From Mucilaginibacter psychrotolerans (GTDB lineage Bacteria > Bacteroidota > Bacteroidia > Sphingobacteriales > Sphingobacteriaceae), in assembly GCF_004519315.1 (NCBI RefSeq), contig NZ_SOZE01000017.1:62001-126000 (forward strand): a stretch of 64,000 nt of DNA. Reading direction: 5' to 3'. Both the position numbers and the translations under genes were made by a program. A model generated the notes under the pieces. It saw only the letters and a list, made by a program, of their open reading frames with translations. It did not search any database and was not told the origin of the DNA. Below, piece after piece: positions 26,478 through 35,783 of this stretch; positions within the stretch are counted from its first letter, which is position 1, and each line of letters begins with the position of its first letter.

Positions 26478-27808
26478 TTACCGGATTACTGCAGCCAAAC
26501 ATCGCCCTATGCGTTCGACGACGCCGACGACCAAGGCATTGCCCATCAGAAATGCCCGCTGCGGGTCTGTCACGCCCTCCGTGTGCCCGTCGGGGAACAT
26601 GTTGAGGCGTTCGAGTTCTATTGGATGCAAGCGGCGCAAACGGCCACTACAGGCGATGGCATGCTTGATGCGGCAGGCGAACGTGCCGCCCTCATGCGTG
26701 ATAATTGTCCGTGCAGGCCTATCCGCCGGGTCGGGGAACGGCACGGCACCCATGCAGTACATATATCCTTTGCCGCCATCGCCCCGTTTGCGTTCGATAC
26801 GCCTCGCGCCTTTGAGCTGCTGCCATTTCGGGATGGCGGCTTCATCGATATAAAAGCTTTCATCCACCAATGCCCCATCAAGCATGATGTCGTGCAATAA
26901 GGTGTACGGCCCGTTATAATCGACGGCTACTTTCAACGTCGTCACCTGCCGATCGATCATCACGCCGATTTTTTCGAACATCCTCGCATGGCCGAATTTG
27001 TAGCGCTTATCCCAACGGATATTTTTGGCGCTTCCATCAATGGAGAAATTATTTGCAGCGCCGTTCGGGATAACGGGGAACGCTTTTGCTAGAACACCGT
27101 CGCGGGCAATCCAATCCGTCATGTCAGGGCATCGTTTCAACGACCGGTACATCTCCGTCGATTTATGATAGGCGAGGATAAACACGCGCTTCCTTTTCTG
27201 CGGGAAACCGTATTCGGCGGCATTAATGATGCGCCACTCAACCGCATATCCCAAATCGGATAACGAAGCCAATATGCTTGCGAAATCACGGCCCTTTTCG
27301 TGGCTCGGGAAAATCAGCAGCCGATCGACGTTTTCGAAGCACAGGTATTTGATGGGCTTGCCGCTTCGGTTCTTACCGGCGATTATCCGGTGAATCTCCC
27401 ACCAGAGTGCGCCTTTTTTCCTTTGAGCCCTCCGGCGTTGACGCGGTTGGCGATGGAAAAGTCCTGGCAAGGGAACCCGCCGACCAGCATATCATGGTCG
27501 GGGATATCATCGATGCGCAGCGTCGCAATATCCTTGCACAAATGCCCCTCGTTACCGAAACGTTTTTGGTATATGGCCGAGGCGATTTGTTTGTTCTTGC
27601 TCGGCTCCCATTGATTGCTGAAAATCGTTTTGTACGGGCTATCCAGTTTATTTTTGTAACCGCTTGTGGCGGATTTGCCATCATAACCCTCAAGGCCGAG
27701 GCGAAAGCCACCTACACCTGCGAATAATTCGGCTACGGTGATTGGCGGTAAATTGATGCTTGGTGTTTTATCTGTATCGTTATTCGTGGCGTCGACGTGT
27801 TTTTGCAT
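26478..27808 (-). CDS. DNA (cytosine-5) methyltransferase, two frames joined at a slippery site
   Basis: The gene is split in two overlapping frames. The first (start 27808, stop 27383) carries motif I ELFAGVGGFRLGLE (residue ~28) and motif IV GGFPCQDF with the catalytic Cys (~114). The second (to 26478) carries motif VI ENVDRLL, motif VIII QKRKRVFI, a target recognition region and motif X (DPQRAFLMGNALVVGV). The frames join at A-AAA-AAG (27413-27419), in the correct phase for a -1 shift, with GGAGGG eight bases upstream. The joined protein would be about 441 residues, normal for the family. It would methylate cytosine to protect the element. Programmed recoding, a real mutation, or a sequencing error in the A6 run are all possible. 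Confidence 0.85.
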
Positions 27809-27933
27809 GCATACCTCTTTGCAAAATTTGGGGTGTAGAAAACCAGCGCCGATAACATCATCGTTACGGCGTCGGCGGTTTCTGTTTGGGATGGATGATG
27901 CTTAGCCCGGATGCCGGGCTAAGCGTTTTGGGC

Positions 27934-28305
27934 TCAAGGTTTGTAAGCCGCCTGTTTCAGGGATTTTTCATCAAGGGTGATTTGCCCAATGTCGCGCGCC
28001 GCTTCTGCGTAAACACTTATCGGGTATTGCCCTTCGAAATACATGTCACGTTCAAGCCGCTGGAATGGCCCTTGCGCATCTGTTATTTCCTGGATGCTGA
28101 CATATCCGATTTCAGGGAAACCCATCCCTAAATCGCATAAGCCAAAAGCGATATCGGGGTCGTCCGGGCAAAGTTCTGTCAGCAACCAGGTGCAGGCCGT
28201 GCCGGTGATAAACAACCGCACTACGGGGTGATGATCTTTGTATTCGCCCATATCTTTTCCATTCTGGATAAGCTGGTCGTATTGTGCTTGGGTAAAAAGT
28301 TTCAT
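27934..28305 (-). CDS. DUF2958 family protein behind structured leader copy 2
   Basis: The 123-residue product fits DUF2958: MKLFTQAQYDQLIQNG start, HPVVRLFITG, WLLTELCPDD and FGLCDLGMGFPEIGYVS. The family is found on plasmids and integrative elements and has no established function. It is soluble. The start at 28305 is preceded by AGAAAGGC, part of the repeated leader (copy 2 at 28311-28490). It lies between the methyltransferase and RadC-like genes on the same strand. Confidence 0.85.
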   Translation of the reverse strand: MKLFTQAQYDQLIQNGKDMGEYKDHHPVVRLFITGTACTWLLTELCPDDPDIAFGLCDLGMGFPEIGYVSIQEITDAQGPFQRLERDMYFEGQYPISVYAEAARDIGQITLDEKSLKQAAYKP

Positions 28306-28310
28306 TGTTT

Positions 28311-28490
28311 AGCCTTTCTGTTGAGTTGATGGTTGCAGGAGATGGCCGACCGGAGGCCTAGTGAGTGAACCGGCTGGAATTTTGGATGGGCGGGTGAATG
28401 CCTGAAAGGCAGAGGAAAATTATAGTTGGTGAACGAACGGCTTCGGTTAATCTCATGCAACAAACCATCGGCTCATTCGACAGGAAGGCT
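28311..28490 (-). repeat. Structured leader/repeat, copy 2
   Basis: This is the second copy of the repeat at 26249-26430, 180 bases long. Its apical stem is TGCCT (28399-28403) with AGGCA (28407-28411); relative to copy 1 one C and one G are lost together, keeping the pairing. Outer ends AGCCTTTCTGTTGA and CGACAGGAAGGCT pair imperfectly. Its far end overlaps the last codon of the RadC-like gene, so it is both coding and leader there. Confidence 0.75.
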
Positions 28491-28974
28491 ATCCAGGGTG
28501 TAACTTTTGGTAACCAATCGGCATCAGCCCCTCATCCGCGAATGAAAAGTAATTATCCGTGGCAAGGATGATATGATCCAGCACGGCGATATCTAAAAGC
28601 TTCCCTGCATCAAAGAACTTTTGCGTCATCGCCTTATCCGCATCGCTGGGCCGCGAATTACCGGAAGGGTGGTTGTGCGCAAGGATGATGCTTGAGGCAT
28701 TGGCTTTAAGCGCCGTCGCGAAAACGATTTTGGGATCAGCCGGGCAAAGGGCCGCGCCGCCGCTCGCGATACCGGAAACGCCGATACAGCTATTTCCTTT
28801 CATCAGCAATATCTTGAACTCTTCCACGAGGCCGATGCGGGCATAGTCCCAGGAGAACGACAAAATGCCATAGGCTTCCGCAGGGCTGGATACATTCAGC
28901 CTGTCTTTCGGCCTGACCGGGTTTCGGTAGGTGATTTCGATTTCGGTGACCTGGAACAGCGATTGGCTCATCAT
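28489..28974 (-). CDS. RadC-like JAB/MPN domain protein
   Basis: The 161-residue product matches the RadC/DUF2466 domain with the JAMM-type motif HNHPSGNSRPSDAD near residues 97-110 and the upstream Glu (EEFKILLM). It lacks the N-terminal helix-hairpin-helix region of full-length RadC, which is usual for the forms on mobile elements. The motif predicts a zinc metalloprotease-like fold, but the biological role of RadC is unsettled. The stop codon overlaps the distal end of the repeated leader. The upstream gene is the Toprim protein, 9 bases away, so the group is co-transcribed. Confidence 0.88.
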   Translation of the reverse strand: MMSQSLFQVTEIEITYRNPVRPKDRLNVSSPAEAYGILSFSWDYARIGLVEEFKILLMKGNSCIGVSGIASGGAALCPADPKIVFATALKANASSIILAHNHPSGNSRPSDADKAMTQKFFDAGKLLDIAVLDHIILATDNYFSFADEGLMPIGYQKLHPG

Positions 28975-28983
28975 CGCTGCCTC

Positions 28984-29883
28984 CTACAAAGAAAGGTTGA
29001 GTTGATGCATATGCCATGCGTTCACATCTTTATGCGGCATATACAAGTCGTTCATCGGCACATGCTGCAAATCGGCTTCCGTCTGGAAAAATTCCGCCAG
29101 CACCCTTGTCGCTTCCCTGCCCATGTTGTCGTTATCCATCCACGTCATCGCGGTTTTATAGCCGTAATTGCGGATATATCCTGTGGCATGCAGGATCATG
29201 CTGATGGAGTTCAGGATGATGGCATCGTCCTGCAACACGTCTTCCTTGCGGATGATGGCCGAAAGGTAATCCATGAACCCTTCGAACAGATGGACGCGCT
29301 CGGGCTTCGGCACGGTGCCGCGGATGAAGGTAATCGTTTTCGGCGCGGTGCAGCTTTTAAAGAATGAATTGCGCAACTCGTAACCGCCGTCTTCGTTCTT
29401 CATCCCGAGCGCATAGATGCGGGTGTTTTTCACCGAGTGCTTCACATAGACTTCCACCAAATATTTCTCCGCGACAGAAAGCGGGATGCCGCGATGCTCC
29501 AGGTAACGGATAAGGAAAAGGTCGTCTAATTTATCGATCCTTGTAATGACCCATTTCGGTTTCTCATCTAAAGCGACAGGCTTGACGGCGTAATCGGATG
29601 GGTTGAAGCTCATATTAGACAGCCAGCGCAGCGCGTCCGATACGTTGTTGTCTTTGCCTTGGCATTTCAGCCACAGGCAGGCGAACGCAATCGTATCGCC
29701 GCCTTTGCCTTCCCCGAAATCGTACCATTTATTCATCTGCTTATTGACGTGGAAGCTGGCAGTCTTCTCGTTGCGGAAAGGGGAGAGGTAATTTGCCTCT
29801 TTTTTGTTTTCAGATGCAGGTTCGATACGCAGTGCATCCAAGATTGCAGTCATGGGAATGGCTTTCGCCTGTTCGATGTTCAT
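28984..29883 (-). CDS. Primase-like Toprim protein with Cys-less CHC2-type domain
   Basis: The 299-residue product resembles DnaG-type primases: the N-terminal part has YLSPFRNEKTASFHVNK and WYDFGEGKGGDTIAFAC (CHC2-type fold without its Cys/His zinc ligands), and a C-terminal Toprim domain shows LFEGFMDYLSA (Glu ~) and WMDNDNMGREA (DxD). The RNA polymerase core domain of DnaG is not evident. Such proteins are typical of Bacteroidota transferable elements and may prime the transferred strand. It starts the minus-strand group ending with ardC. Confidence 0.85.
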   Translation of the reverse strand: MNIEQAKAIPMTAILDALRIEPASENKKEANYLSPFRNEKTASFHVNKQMNKWYDFGEGKGGDTIAFACLWLKCQGKDNNVSDALRWLSNMSFNPSDYAVKPVALDEKPKWVITRIDKLDDLFLIRYLEHRGIPLSVAEKYLVEVYVKHSVKNTRIYALGMKNEDGGYELRNSFFKSCTAPKTITFIRGTVPKPERVHLFEGFMDYLSAIIRKEDVLQDDAIILNSISMILHATGYIRNYGYKTAMTWMDNDNMGREATRVLAEFFQTEADLQHVPMNDLYMPHKDVNAWHMHQLNLSL

Positions 29884-29928
29884 CGGGCGTTCTTTATATT
29901 TTGATATGTGATGGAGTGGTTTTGGCGG

Positions 29929-30126
29929 TTAGTATTTAATCAGGCGGGATTCCAGGAACTCGTCTAAATACTTTTTGCGATAACGTACTGACCTGCCGAT
30001 TTTAATCGGCTTTAAGTTATATCGCTTGGTACAATCCCACACAGCCAATGTGCCGGGCGAAAACCCTGTATATTTCGCCGCCGTTTTGCGGTCGATGTAT
30101 TCGTCGTTATGTTTTTTGTTATGCAC
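29929..30126 (-). CDS. Excisionase-type helix-turn-helix protein
   Basis: The 65-residue product is a MerR/excisionase-type HTH: YIDRKTAAKYTGFSPGTLAVW followed by KPIKIGRSVRYRKKYLDEFL. Such small proteins act as excision factors or regulators in integrative elements. It is the most upstream gene of the minus-strand backbone group, 46 bases from the Toprim gene. The recombinase gene it might serve lies far away at 49.7 kb, so the link is only by type. Confidence 0.85.
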   Translation of the reverse strand: MHNKKHNDEYIDRKTAAKYTGFSPGTLAVWDCTKRYNLKPIKIGRSVRYRKKYLDEFLESRLIKY

Positions 30127-30267
30127 TTTTTTTCCTTCCGAATTGCAAATGTGATGAGTTGTTTGTCAAAGACGGAAGCTTAATAAAACGATTCTGTTAC
30201 CAAACGGGAAAAATAATTGGCCCGTTAATACCAATTAAACTAGAGGCGGTTTCTTAGATACGATGGT

Positions 30268-30573
30268 ATGGAGAACTCCTGCCATTTGGGGCGCAATTTC
30301 CTAATGAAGTTTATTGCTGATTATCCTGTCGCGAAAAATGCGCGCTGGAAAAAACTCACAGGCATTATCTGCCGCCCAACAAAGTTTTTACTAGAGGTGT
30401 ATATGGTTGATTTGGCAACGTTGAAACGCGCGCATAAAATTGCTGCGAGGATCGTGGTCGAATTCGGGGATGTTTACCTGCCGATATTCGAAAGGTTGCA
30501 AAAAGAAATTCAGGCCGTCGAGTCTAATTTGGATTTGAAGGCACAGGCAATCCTGGCAGCGTTAAAAGAATAA
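30268..30573 (+). CDS. Small hypothetical protein
   Basis: The 101-residue frame starts at ATG 30268. A shorter version starts at the internal ATG before VDLATLKRAHKIAARIV (ATG 30403), which gives a 56-residue acidic/helical protein and looks more like a small conserved protein; the first ~45 codons are less typical. No function is recognised. It is divergent from the excisionase-type gene. Confidence 0.5.
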   Translation: MENSCHLGRNFLMKFIADYPVAKNARWKKLTGIICRPTKFLLEVYMVDLATLKRAHKIAARIVVEFGDVYLPIFERLQKEIQAVESNLDLKAQAILAALKE

Positions 30574-31121
30574 CGGTAAGCTTTTGGCATGGATTCAAGT
30601 CGCAATTACCCTTAAATAAGAGCCTGTTTTGCCAAATGTTACTACAAAATCATCGTTGTTAAAAATATCAATCATTTGCTTGCATTGGGCCGCCGTGTAA
30701 CATTTTCCACCCTCATGTATCTAAAACAAAGAATGCAAGAACTACAATTAGCGTTGTAGAACTTCTGTAACCAGTCCATCCATTATTCAACTCCTGTAAC
30801 TCTACGTCGCTGGCTGGGCGCTTTTTAAAAACAAATCAACTTGTTTAAAAATCAAGCCAGATCAAACCAAAGCTGTTGCTGATTTTAAAGACGAAAATGG
30901 AATTTTTTATCTTTAGTAAAAGGGGCTTCATACTACGATATTAAAGGCGCTAAAACTCTAGAAGTTTAAAGAACTTTCAAATGCGCGGGCAATTTCAACC
31001 ACCGGAATAACAAAACCCTCATTTAAGCCAGGCTAAATCTTCGGTGTCATTGATTACGAACGGGCCTCGGGTTCGCTAGGCCACGCTTACGCTGAATCTT
31101 TTCAAAACATAATAATACACT
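30574..31121. other. Region with a probable gene remnant
   Basis: No intact gene is seen. From about 30842 to 30968 a protein-like reading (KIKPDQTKAVADFKDENG, then a +/- one-base shift into SLVKGASYYDIKGAKTLEV) can be read on the plus strand, with a stop in between, so it looks like a decayed small gene. The rest shows no feature I can name. Confidence 0.35.
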
Positions 31122-31313
31122 ATGGAGACTTTAAAATTTATAACGGCAATTATTTGCCTTGCCACTGCTTTGATAGGTGTTGGCCTAAAATTCACCCTCT
31201 TAAAATCTAAAACCATGAAATCAGATTACGCCATCTATCACATTTTGCTTATTGCGTTTGTACTGTTTATCGTCGCTCTCTGCTACCTGACGAAGCTCAA
31301 TATCAGAAAATGA
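31122..31313 (+). CDS. Small two-TM membrane protein
   Basis: The 63-residue product has two hydrophobic helices (residues ~5-25 and 40-58) joined by a short polar loop (KSKTMKSDYAIY) and a basic end. Its small size means it could also be a chance reading frame, but the clean hydropathy supports a real gene. No family is recognised. Confidence 0.45.
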   Translation: METLKFITAIICLATALIGVGLKFTLLKSKTMKSDYAIYHILLIAFVLFIVALCYLTKLNIRK

Positions 31314-31495
31314 TTATTTTTTATAGTGGTTCGTCATGGAACCAAAGGTTGCATGAAGACGATTTCAGTAGTTCATGTGCCATCGACTAAATTATTGGTG
31401 TTACCCGTGCTGTACTCTCTGGAATATTGACAGTTAAATACCAAGTTGGTATTTATAACAAAGCACATCCAAACTGGAATATTTAACACATCGAC

Positions 31496-31738
31496 ATGCT
31501 AACGGAGGATTTTGTGAGGCTAATAACTACTAATGAAAATACAGCTATCCTGGAATTAAACTTTGAGCAGTTGGATGCACTTGCGATTCTATTGCCCGCT
31601 TCTGCGTGTGAATATGACAAGCTTAAAAAGCAACTGAACGGCATCACTCAACCTGAAATTGATAATTTAACCGATGAGTTTCTGGAGGTTTACAAGACTA
31701 TTGTTTTAACAACGGTTCCAACTGAAGCAAACGCCTAA
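31496..31738 (+). CDS. Small hypothetical protein
   Basis: The 80-residue product is acidic and helical, without membrane segments or motifs. It stands alone between the two-TM gene and the convergent hamB gene. No family is recognised. Confidence 0.45.
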   Translation: MLTEDFVRLITTNENTAILELNFEQLDALAILLPASACEYDKLKKQLNGITQPEIDNLTDEFLEVYKTIVLTTVPTEANA

Positions 31739-31899
31739 CTTAAGTTAATAGGCCACGCTCCCTAAACACCAGTCTACAGAAAAGCCAACAGAATAGTTTA
31801 AAAAGCAATTTTACCAGCTAGCGTTCAATTGTAATGTTTGATAATACCTGAGAAACCTAAGCTGGCTCTATTTAACGCAGTTTGAATTCTTCAAATATT

Positions 31900-34410
31900 T
31901 TATAGTAATTGCAATTGCACTTGGTCGAAATAAGAAAGTTGGCTTTTAATGGCTTCCAACGCACGTTTGATGGCGGGTATGTCATCTGCATCACCTAAAG
32001 AATACTTTTGATCGATAGCAATCGCAGTTTCACGTGGGATATTCAAATCGATTAGCCGTCGAATCATCGGCTGATACGCGCCTAATTCAATAAAGCGAAG
32101 GAACATCTGCCCAGGTGCCCGCATATCATAAAGGGGCTTTAATAGCATCGGTAGGCCGAATGCAATTTTATTCTGCAGCATAATAATCGCCCGCTCAATC
32201 TTATCGTTTGTGTCGTAATACTCGCCGCTCAGGATACTTTTCAAGGAATGCCCTTTAAGCCAATTTTCAGCATGCCAGCAAGCGCTAAGCAGCGGATCGC
32301 CATTATCCGTTTCTTGGATATCGAACAAGCGATTATAATAAACCGGGAAGTATTGTTTTAACTCAAGGAGAATATTTTTGAGCTTGGAGGCAATGAATGA
32401 CTCGGCTGCACTGGTTGGCATTACCCATTTTTCCGACAACTGCCACATCCTATTTAAATCCAACGGATCCCAATAGCGATTCGCGAGACAAATCTTTCTG
32501 TCTACTTCGAGCTTATCCAGTATAGCGAATTCGGCTTGTACTAACTCTGGTTCCAACTGGATACCAACTTCCTTAAGCCGGAGGGCAGCGTACGAGCCAT
32601 ATTTAAGAATTGTTTGCCGCACGTAAGTAAGCAAATAACTGTAATCGCTGTTTGCAGTTGTTTGGCCGGCCCCTGTTTCGAGGTCGTTCAAAATGTTTTT
32701 CTTATTCCCCTCAAATGCATCTTTGTAACCCACCGTGATGTTCTTTTCTGTATTCTCAAACAGGGATGTCTGCCGGTCATCGACTTTAGAGAAACTGTCC
32801 TCATCCATGACATAGGTACGGCCTATGAAATCTTTTAATAAGCGCCCAGCCCGGCCGCGGAGGTTGGCGGTTTCATAACTGGTCAGTTTCGGTTGTTCGC
32901 CACCATGCGCAATCAGAGAGAGATTAGGGTTTCTTATGATAATATTTTTTACTGGCAAATTCACACCCTGAAGTAGGGTTGTTGTGCAGACTATGTTTCG
33001 GATTTGCTGCTTGCGAATTCCGTCCTCTATTGCGTTCCTGACATGGTGTGGTAATTTACCGTTGTGATAAGCAATACCGCCTAAGACGGTATTGCTTAGC
33101 GCGAAATCTACATGTACCGTTTCACTTAAATATCCAGCTAATTCCTGCAAATACGGGTTGTTTATGCTATCAGTTGATAATCGCAGCTCCTCCGCCATTT
33201 TGCGTGAAGCCCCCGCGGTCGGCGAAAAGATAATATTACTTTCTCCCGCATCGAAACAAGCCATGAATTCATTGAAAAAGCCCATATACTTTTTAGTATA
33301 GCGGGTCTGGCCATAGCCTTCCAAAAGTCGCTGGTTTTCGATTTTCAGGCTCAACGGTTCAGGATTCAAATCACAGTACAGCTTGAATCGATATTCCTTG
33401 TTACTGATTTTTTTCAGTGCATAAGTCAAATTTACGACTGGTGAGTTCCTGGTAGAAGCCCCGTAGCCATCAATACCGAAAATGTCTTTTCCCAACCTGT
33501 CAATATTAGTAACTCGTGGGCCGGAGATAACAATCTTATCGATTACCAACGAGTTTTTAATCTCCGTCATTAGGTCGAACAGGATTTTTGCCCGTTGATC
33601 ATTTGCGTCTGCCACTCTTTCAACATTTTGGATTTCATCAACTACGAGCAGCCGCAAGTGCCGAAATGGCCTTTCCTCTTGGCTGAATGCCGCGATTGCT
33701 TTTCCTTGAGTCAAGACGTAGATTGTATTATCGGTATAACGCTGCGGATTATAGTTGGTTTCTACCGTCATTTCCAATTGGAACGAACTGATTTGCTGTT
33801 TAACATCAGTCGCTACCTGTGCCACCAAGCTCAAAGTCGGTACGATATAGAACATCGTACCTTTTTTTTCCAGCAATAAAGCCATCATCTTAATTAAGAT
33901 GATATAAGACTTTCCTGCCGAAGTAGGTGCTGAAATACCCACCATTTGCTGTGCCGTAATAGCATCCCACACTTCTTTTTGAAAACTTGTGATCAAAAAT
34001 GAACGTCCCGCAACCCAGATTTCGAAACTGATTTGCCCGAGCGAAATCGCAAACTGGTTCATTAGACTACCACCGCCAGCGAATGATTTGCGCTCACCAT
34101 AGCCATCATCCAGCATCGTCGCTGTCGGCGCGAAGCCCCGACGGGTCAGGAACAAAATTAGATAATGCTGCAAACCAGCCCATTGTGGCTTTGCATAGGT
34201 CCAGAATAACGCTGATATCACCACTAAATAGCGGTCCGCCTCTTCCGTCTGGGTTTGCGAAAGCTTATCGAGCACCCCGATAGCATCACTCACAAAGTCT
34301 CTGTTTAATTCAAATTTATATGAGGGAATAAACTTAAATTTCAATGCATTCGAGCGCAGGTCGATTTTCAGCAATTCATTTAATACCTCTTTGGCTTCAT
34401 TCATCTCCAT
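31900..34410 (-). CDS. hamB: Hachiman helicase HamB
   Basis: The 836-residue product is a Ski2-like SF2 helicase: motif I APTSAGKSY near residue 160, motif II VVDEIQNV near 257, motif III VISGPRV, and motif VI RGRAGR near 517, with the NIVCTTTLLQGVNLP segment typical of Ski2 proteins. Paired with a DUF1837 gene it forms Hachiman, an anti-phage system in which HamB senses or remodels DNA and unleashes HamA. I start it at ATG 34410, one base overlapped with the hamA stop (TAATG), instead of the longer frame from 34461. It is the second gene of the minus-strand operon. Confidence 0.88.
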   Translation of the reverse strand: MEMNEAKEVLNELLKIDLRSNALKFKFIPSYKFELNRDFVSDAIGVLDKLSQTQTEEADRYLVVISALFWTYAKPQWAGLQHYLILFLTRRGFAPTATMLDDGYGERKSFAGGGSLMNQFAISLGQISFEIWVAGRSFLITSFQKEVWDAITAQQMVGISAPTSAGKSYIILIKMMALLLEKKGTMFYIVPTLSLVAQVATDVKQQISSFQLEMTVETNYNPQRYTDNTIYVLTQGKAIAAFSQEERPFRHLRLLVVDEIQNVERVADANDQRAKILFDLMTEIKNSLVIDKIVISGPRVTNIDRLGKDIFGIDGYGASTRNSPVVNLTYALKKISNKEYRFKLYCDLNPEPLSLKIENQRLLEGYGQTRYTKKYMGFFNEFMACFDAGESNIIFSPTAGASRKMAEELRLSTDSINNPYLQELAGYLSETVHVDFALSNTVLGGIAYHNGKLPHHVRNAIEDGIRKQQIRNIVCTTTLLQGVNLPVKNIIIRNPNLSLIAHGGEQPKLTSYETANLRGRAGRLLKDFIGRTYVMDEDSFSKVDDRQTSLFENTEKNITVGYKDAFEGNKKNILNDLETGAGQTTANSDYSYLLTYVRQTILKYGSYAALRLKEVGIQLEPELVQAEFAILDKLEVDRKICLANRYWDPLDLNRMWQLSEKWVMPTSAAESFIASKLKNILLELKQYFPVYYNRLFDIQETDNGDPLLSACWHAENWLKGHSLKSILSGEYYDTNDKIERAIIMLQNKIAFGLPMLLKPLYDMRAPGQMFLRFIELGAYQPMIRRLIDLNIPRETAIAIDQKYSLGDADDIPAIKRALEAIKSQLSYFDQVQLQLL

Positions 34411-35408
34411 TATTTCCCAATTAAGCGTTGAAACGTTTTGAGCAATTCCGCCATTTCCCATAAAGGGAAAAAGATATAATTGAACCTCGGCAACAGTTCA
34501 GGGCCGATGCCATCGAACAGAGACTTATCTATTTTCCCGGCGCGGTTTTCCACGATTTTTAGGATTGCGTCCTTTTTCTCCCTTTCGTTGCTGCCAATGA
34601 TTTTATCCGTTTCATTATAAAGGATGATTGAAACTAGGTGTATCTCCACCGGATTCAGTCTTCCAGTCTTATAGGCCTTCGCAATTGGTACCAAATCCTC
34701 GTTAAGGAAATCATCATAGATATATAATTTCAGTTCCGTCCGATGATTTTTATAATTATCCTGGACACTTTTCAATGCTTCCTCAAATGCCTTATTGAAT
34801 TGATAGGAACTCGAATAAGCTTTCGCTTCCCCGATATAAATCAAGTGCGTTCCATTCTCAAAATTATAATGGATCGCGTCCGCGCCGAACCTCTCCATCT
34901 TAGCTGAACTGGTAATTGGCATTTTTCGCAGAAGGGGCACAGCGTCAAAGAACACCTGCAGTAAATTGAATAACACGAGTTCCCCGAATTGACCTTGAAT
35001 AAAGACCTCTTCCGTAGCCGAATTTTTAAACTTTTGGAAAGTTACCGTCCGTAGCGCAGATTGCGCGTTCCTGTCGCTACGCCCTTCCTCCGCAACCATC
35101 TTATCCACAATGTCCGCTGCTTTCTTATTGCTGTAGACCCACTCTGGAATCGTATTAACCAATTCCTCGCAAAATTCATCTCGATATTCCTGTAAATCCA
35201 CATAATTTATGCACGAAGTCACATGCTCTTTTTCAGGTACCACGTTAAATTTCTGGCGCACCCAATAAACATGGTCCATTAGTGAATTGGTATAGGACCT
35301 GAGCGATTTTAGTTTTTCAGCGGAAAGTTCCAATGATAATAAGGTTAAGTTTATGAACGAATGTACAAAAGAGATCCAATACATCAAATAAACCCCAGGG
35401 TCAGACAA
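34410..35408 (-). CDS. hamA: Hachiman nuclease HamA (DUF1837)
   Basis: The product (up to 332 residues) shows the DUF1837/HamA pattern: GQFGELVLF, ERFGADAIHY (Asp) and YIGEAKAYS (Glu-x-Lys, near residue 190), a PD-(D/E)xK-type nuclease core. HamA degrades DNA when released by HamB in phage-infected cells. The frame opens at 35408; an alternative start eight codons later (MYWISFVHS, 35384) is equally plausible, as the N-terminus is not fixed. Its stop overlaps the hamB start by one base, showing translational coupling. It is divergent from the OLD nuclease gene with a ~375-base gap. Confidence 0.87.
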   Translation of the reverse strand: MSDPGVYLMYWISFVHSFINLTLLSLELSAEKLKSLRSYTNSLMDHVYWVRQKFNVVPEKEHVTSCINYVDLQEYRDEFCEELVNTIPEWVYSNKKAADIVDKMVAEEGRSDRNAQSALRTVTFQKFKNSATEEVFIQGQFGELVLFNLLQVFFDAVPLLRKMPITSSAKMERFGADAIHYNFENGTHLIYIGEAKAYSSSYQFNKAFEEALKSVQDNYKNHRTELKLYIYDDFLNEDLVPIAKAYKTGRLNPVEIHLVSIILYNETDKIIGSNEREKKDAILKIVENRAGKIDKSLFDGIGPELLPRFNYIFFPLWEMAELLKTFQRLIGK

Positions 35409-35783
35409 AAAGGGGTGTTGCTCCGATTATAATATTTTGCGCAGAGAATTTATGTTTTTGCTATGCCAATGAGCTGAATTTTTAAATCATGAACTTAGGT
35501 AGTCGGACAAAATTTTCATGTGCTCATACGTAGCAATCGTTATCCATCATAACATTTGCCTTAAAACTAACACCTACCTTTTAAATTAGAATACATCCGA
35601 ATGCGCGATGGATAATATCAGTCAAACTCCACTTGCTACGCTGGTACCCTACATTTAGCCCTCACTGATATATTCAACAAATAAGGATACGTCAAATGTT
35701 AGTAAAATGGCATTAGATAATACACAAAGTAATCAATAAAACTCTACTATCTTTACCACTCTAACCATCCTAAATACTTATTC
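35409..35783. other. Divergent intergenic region between hamA and the OLD gene
   Basis: No gene is seen. It must hold the promoters of both divergent defence genes. A TATCTTTA at 35748-35755, near the OLD start, resembles the -7 box, and AATATTTTGCGC near 35440 on the minus strand is a weak candidate for hamA. I see no strong inverted repeat. Confidence 0.4.
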
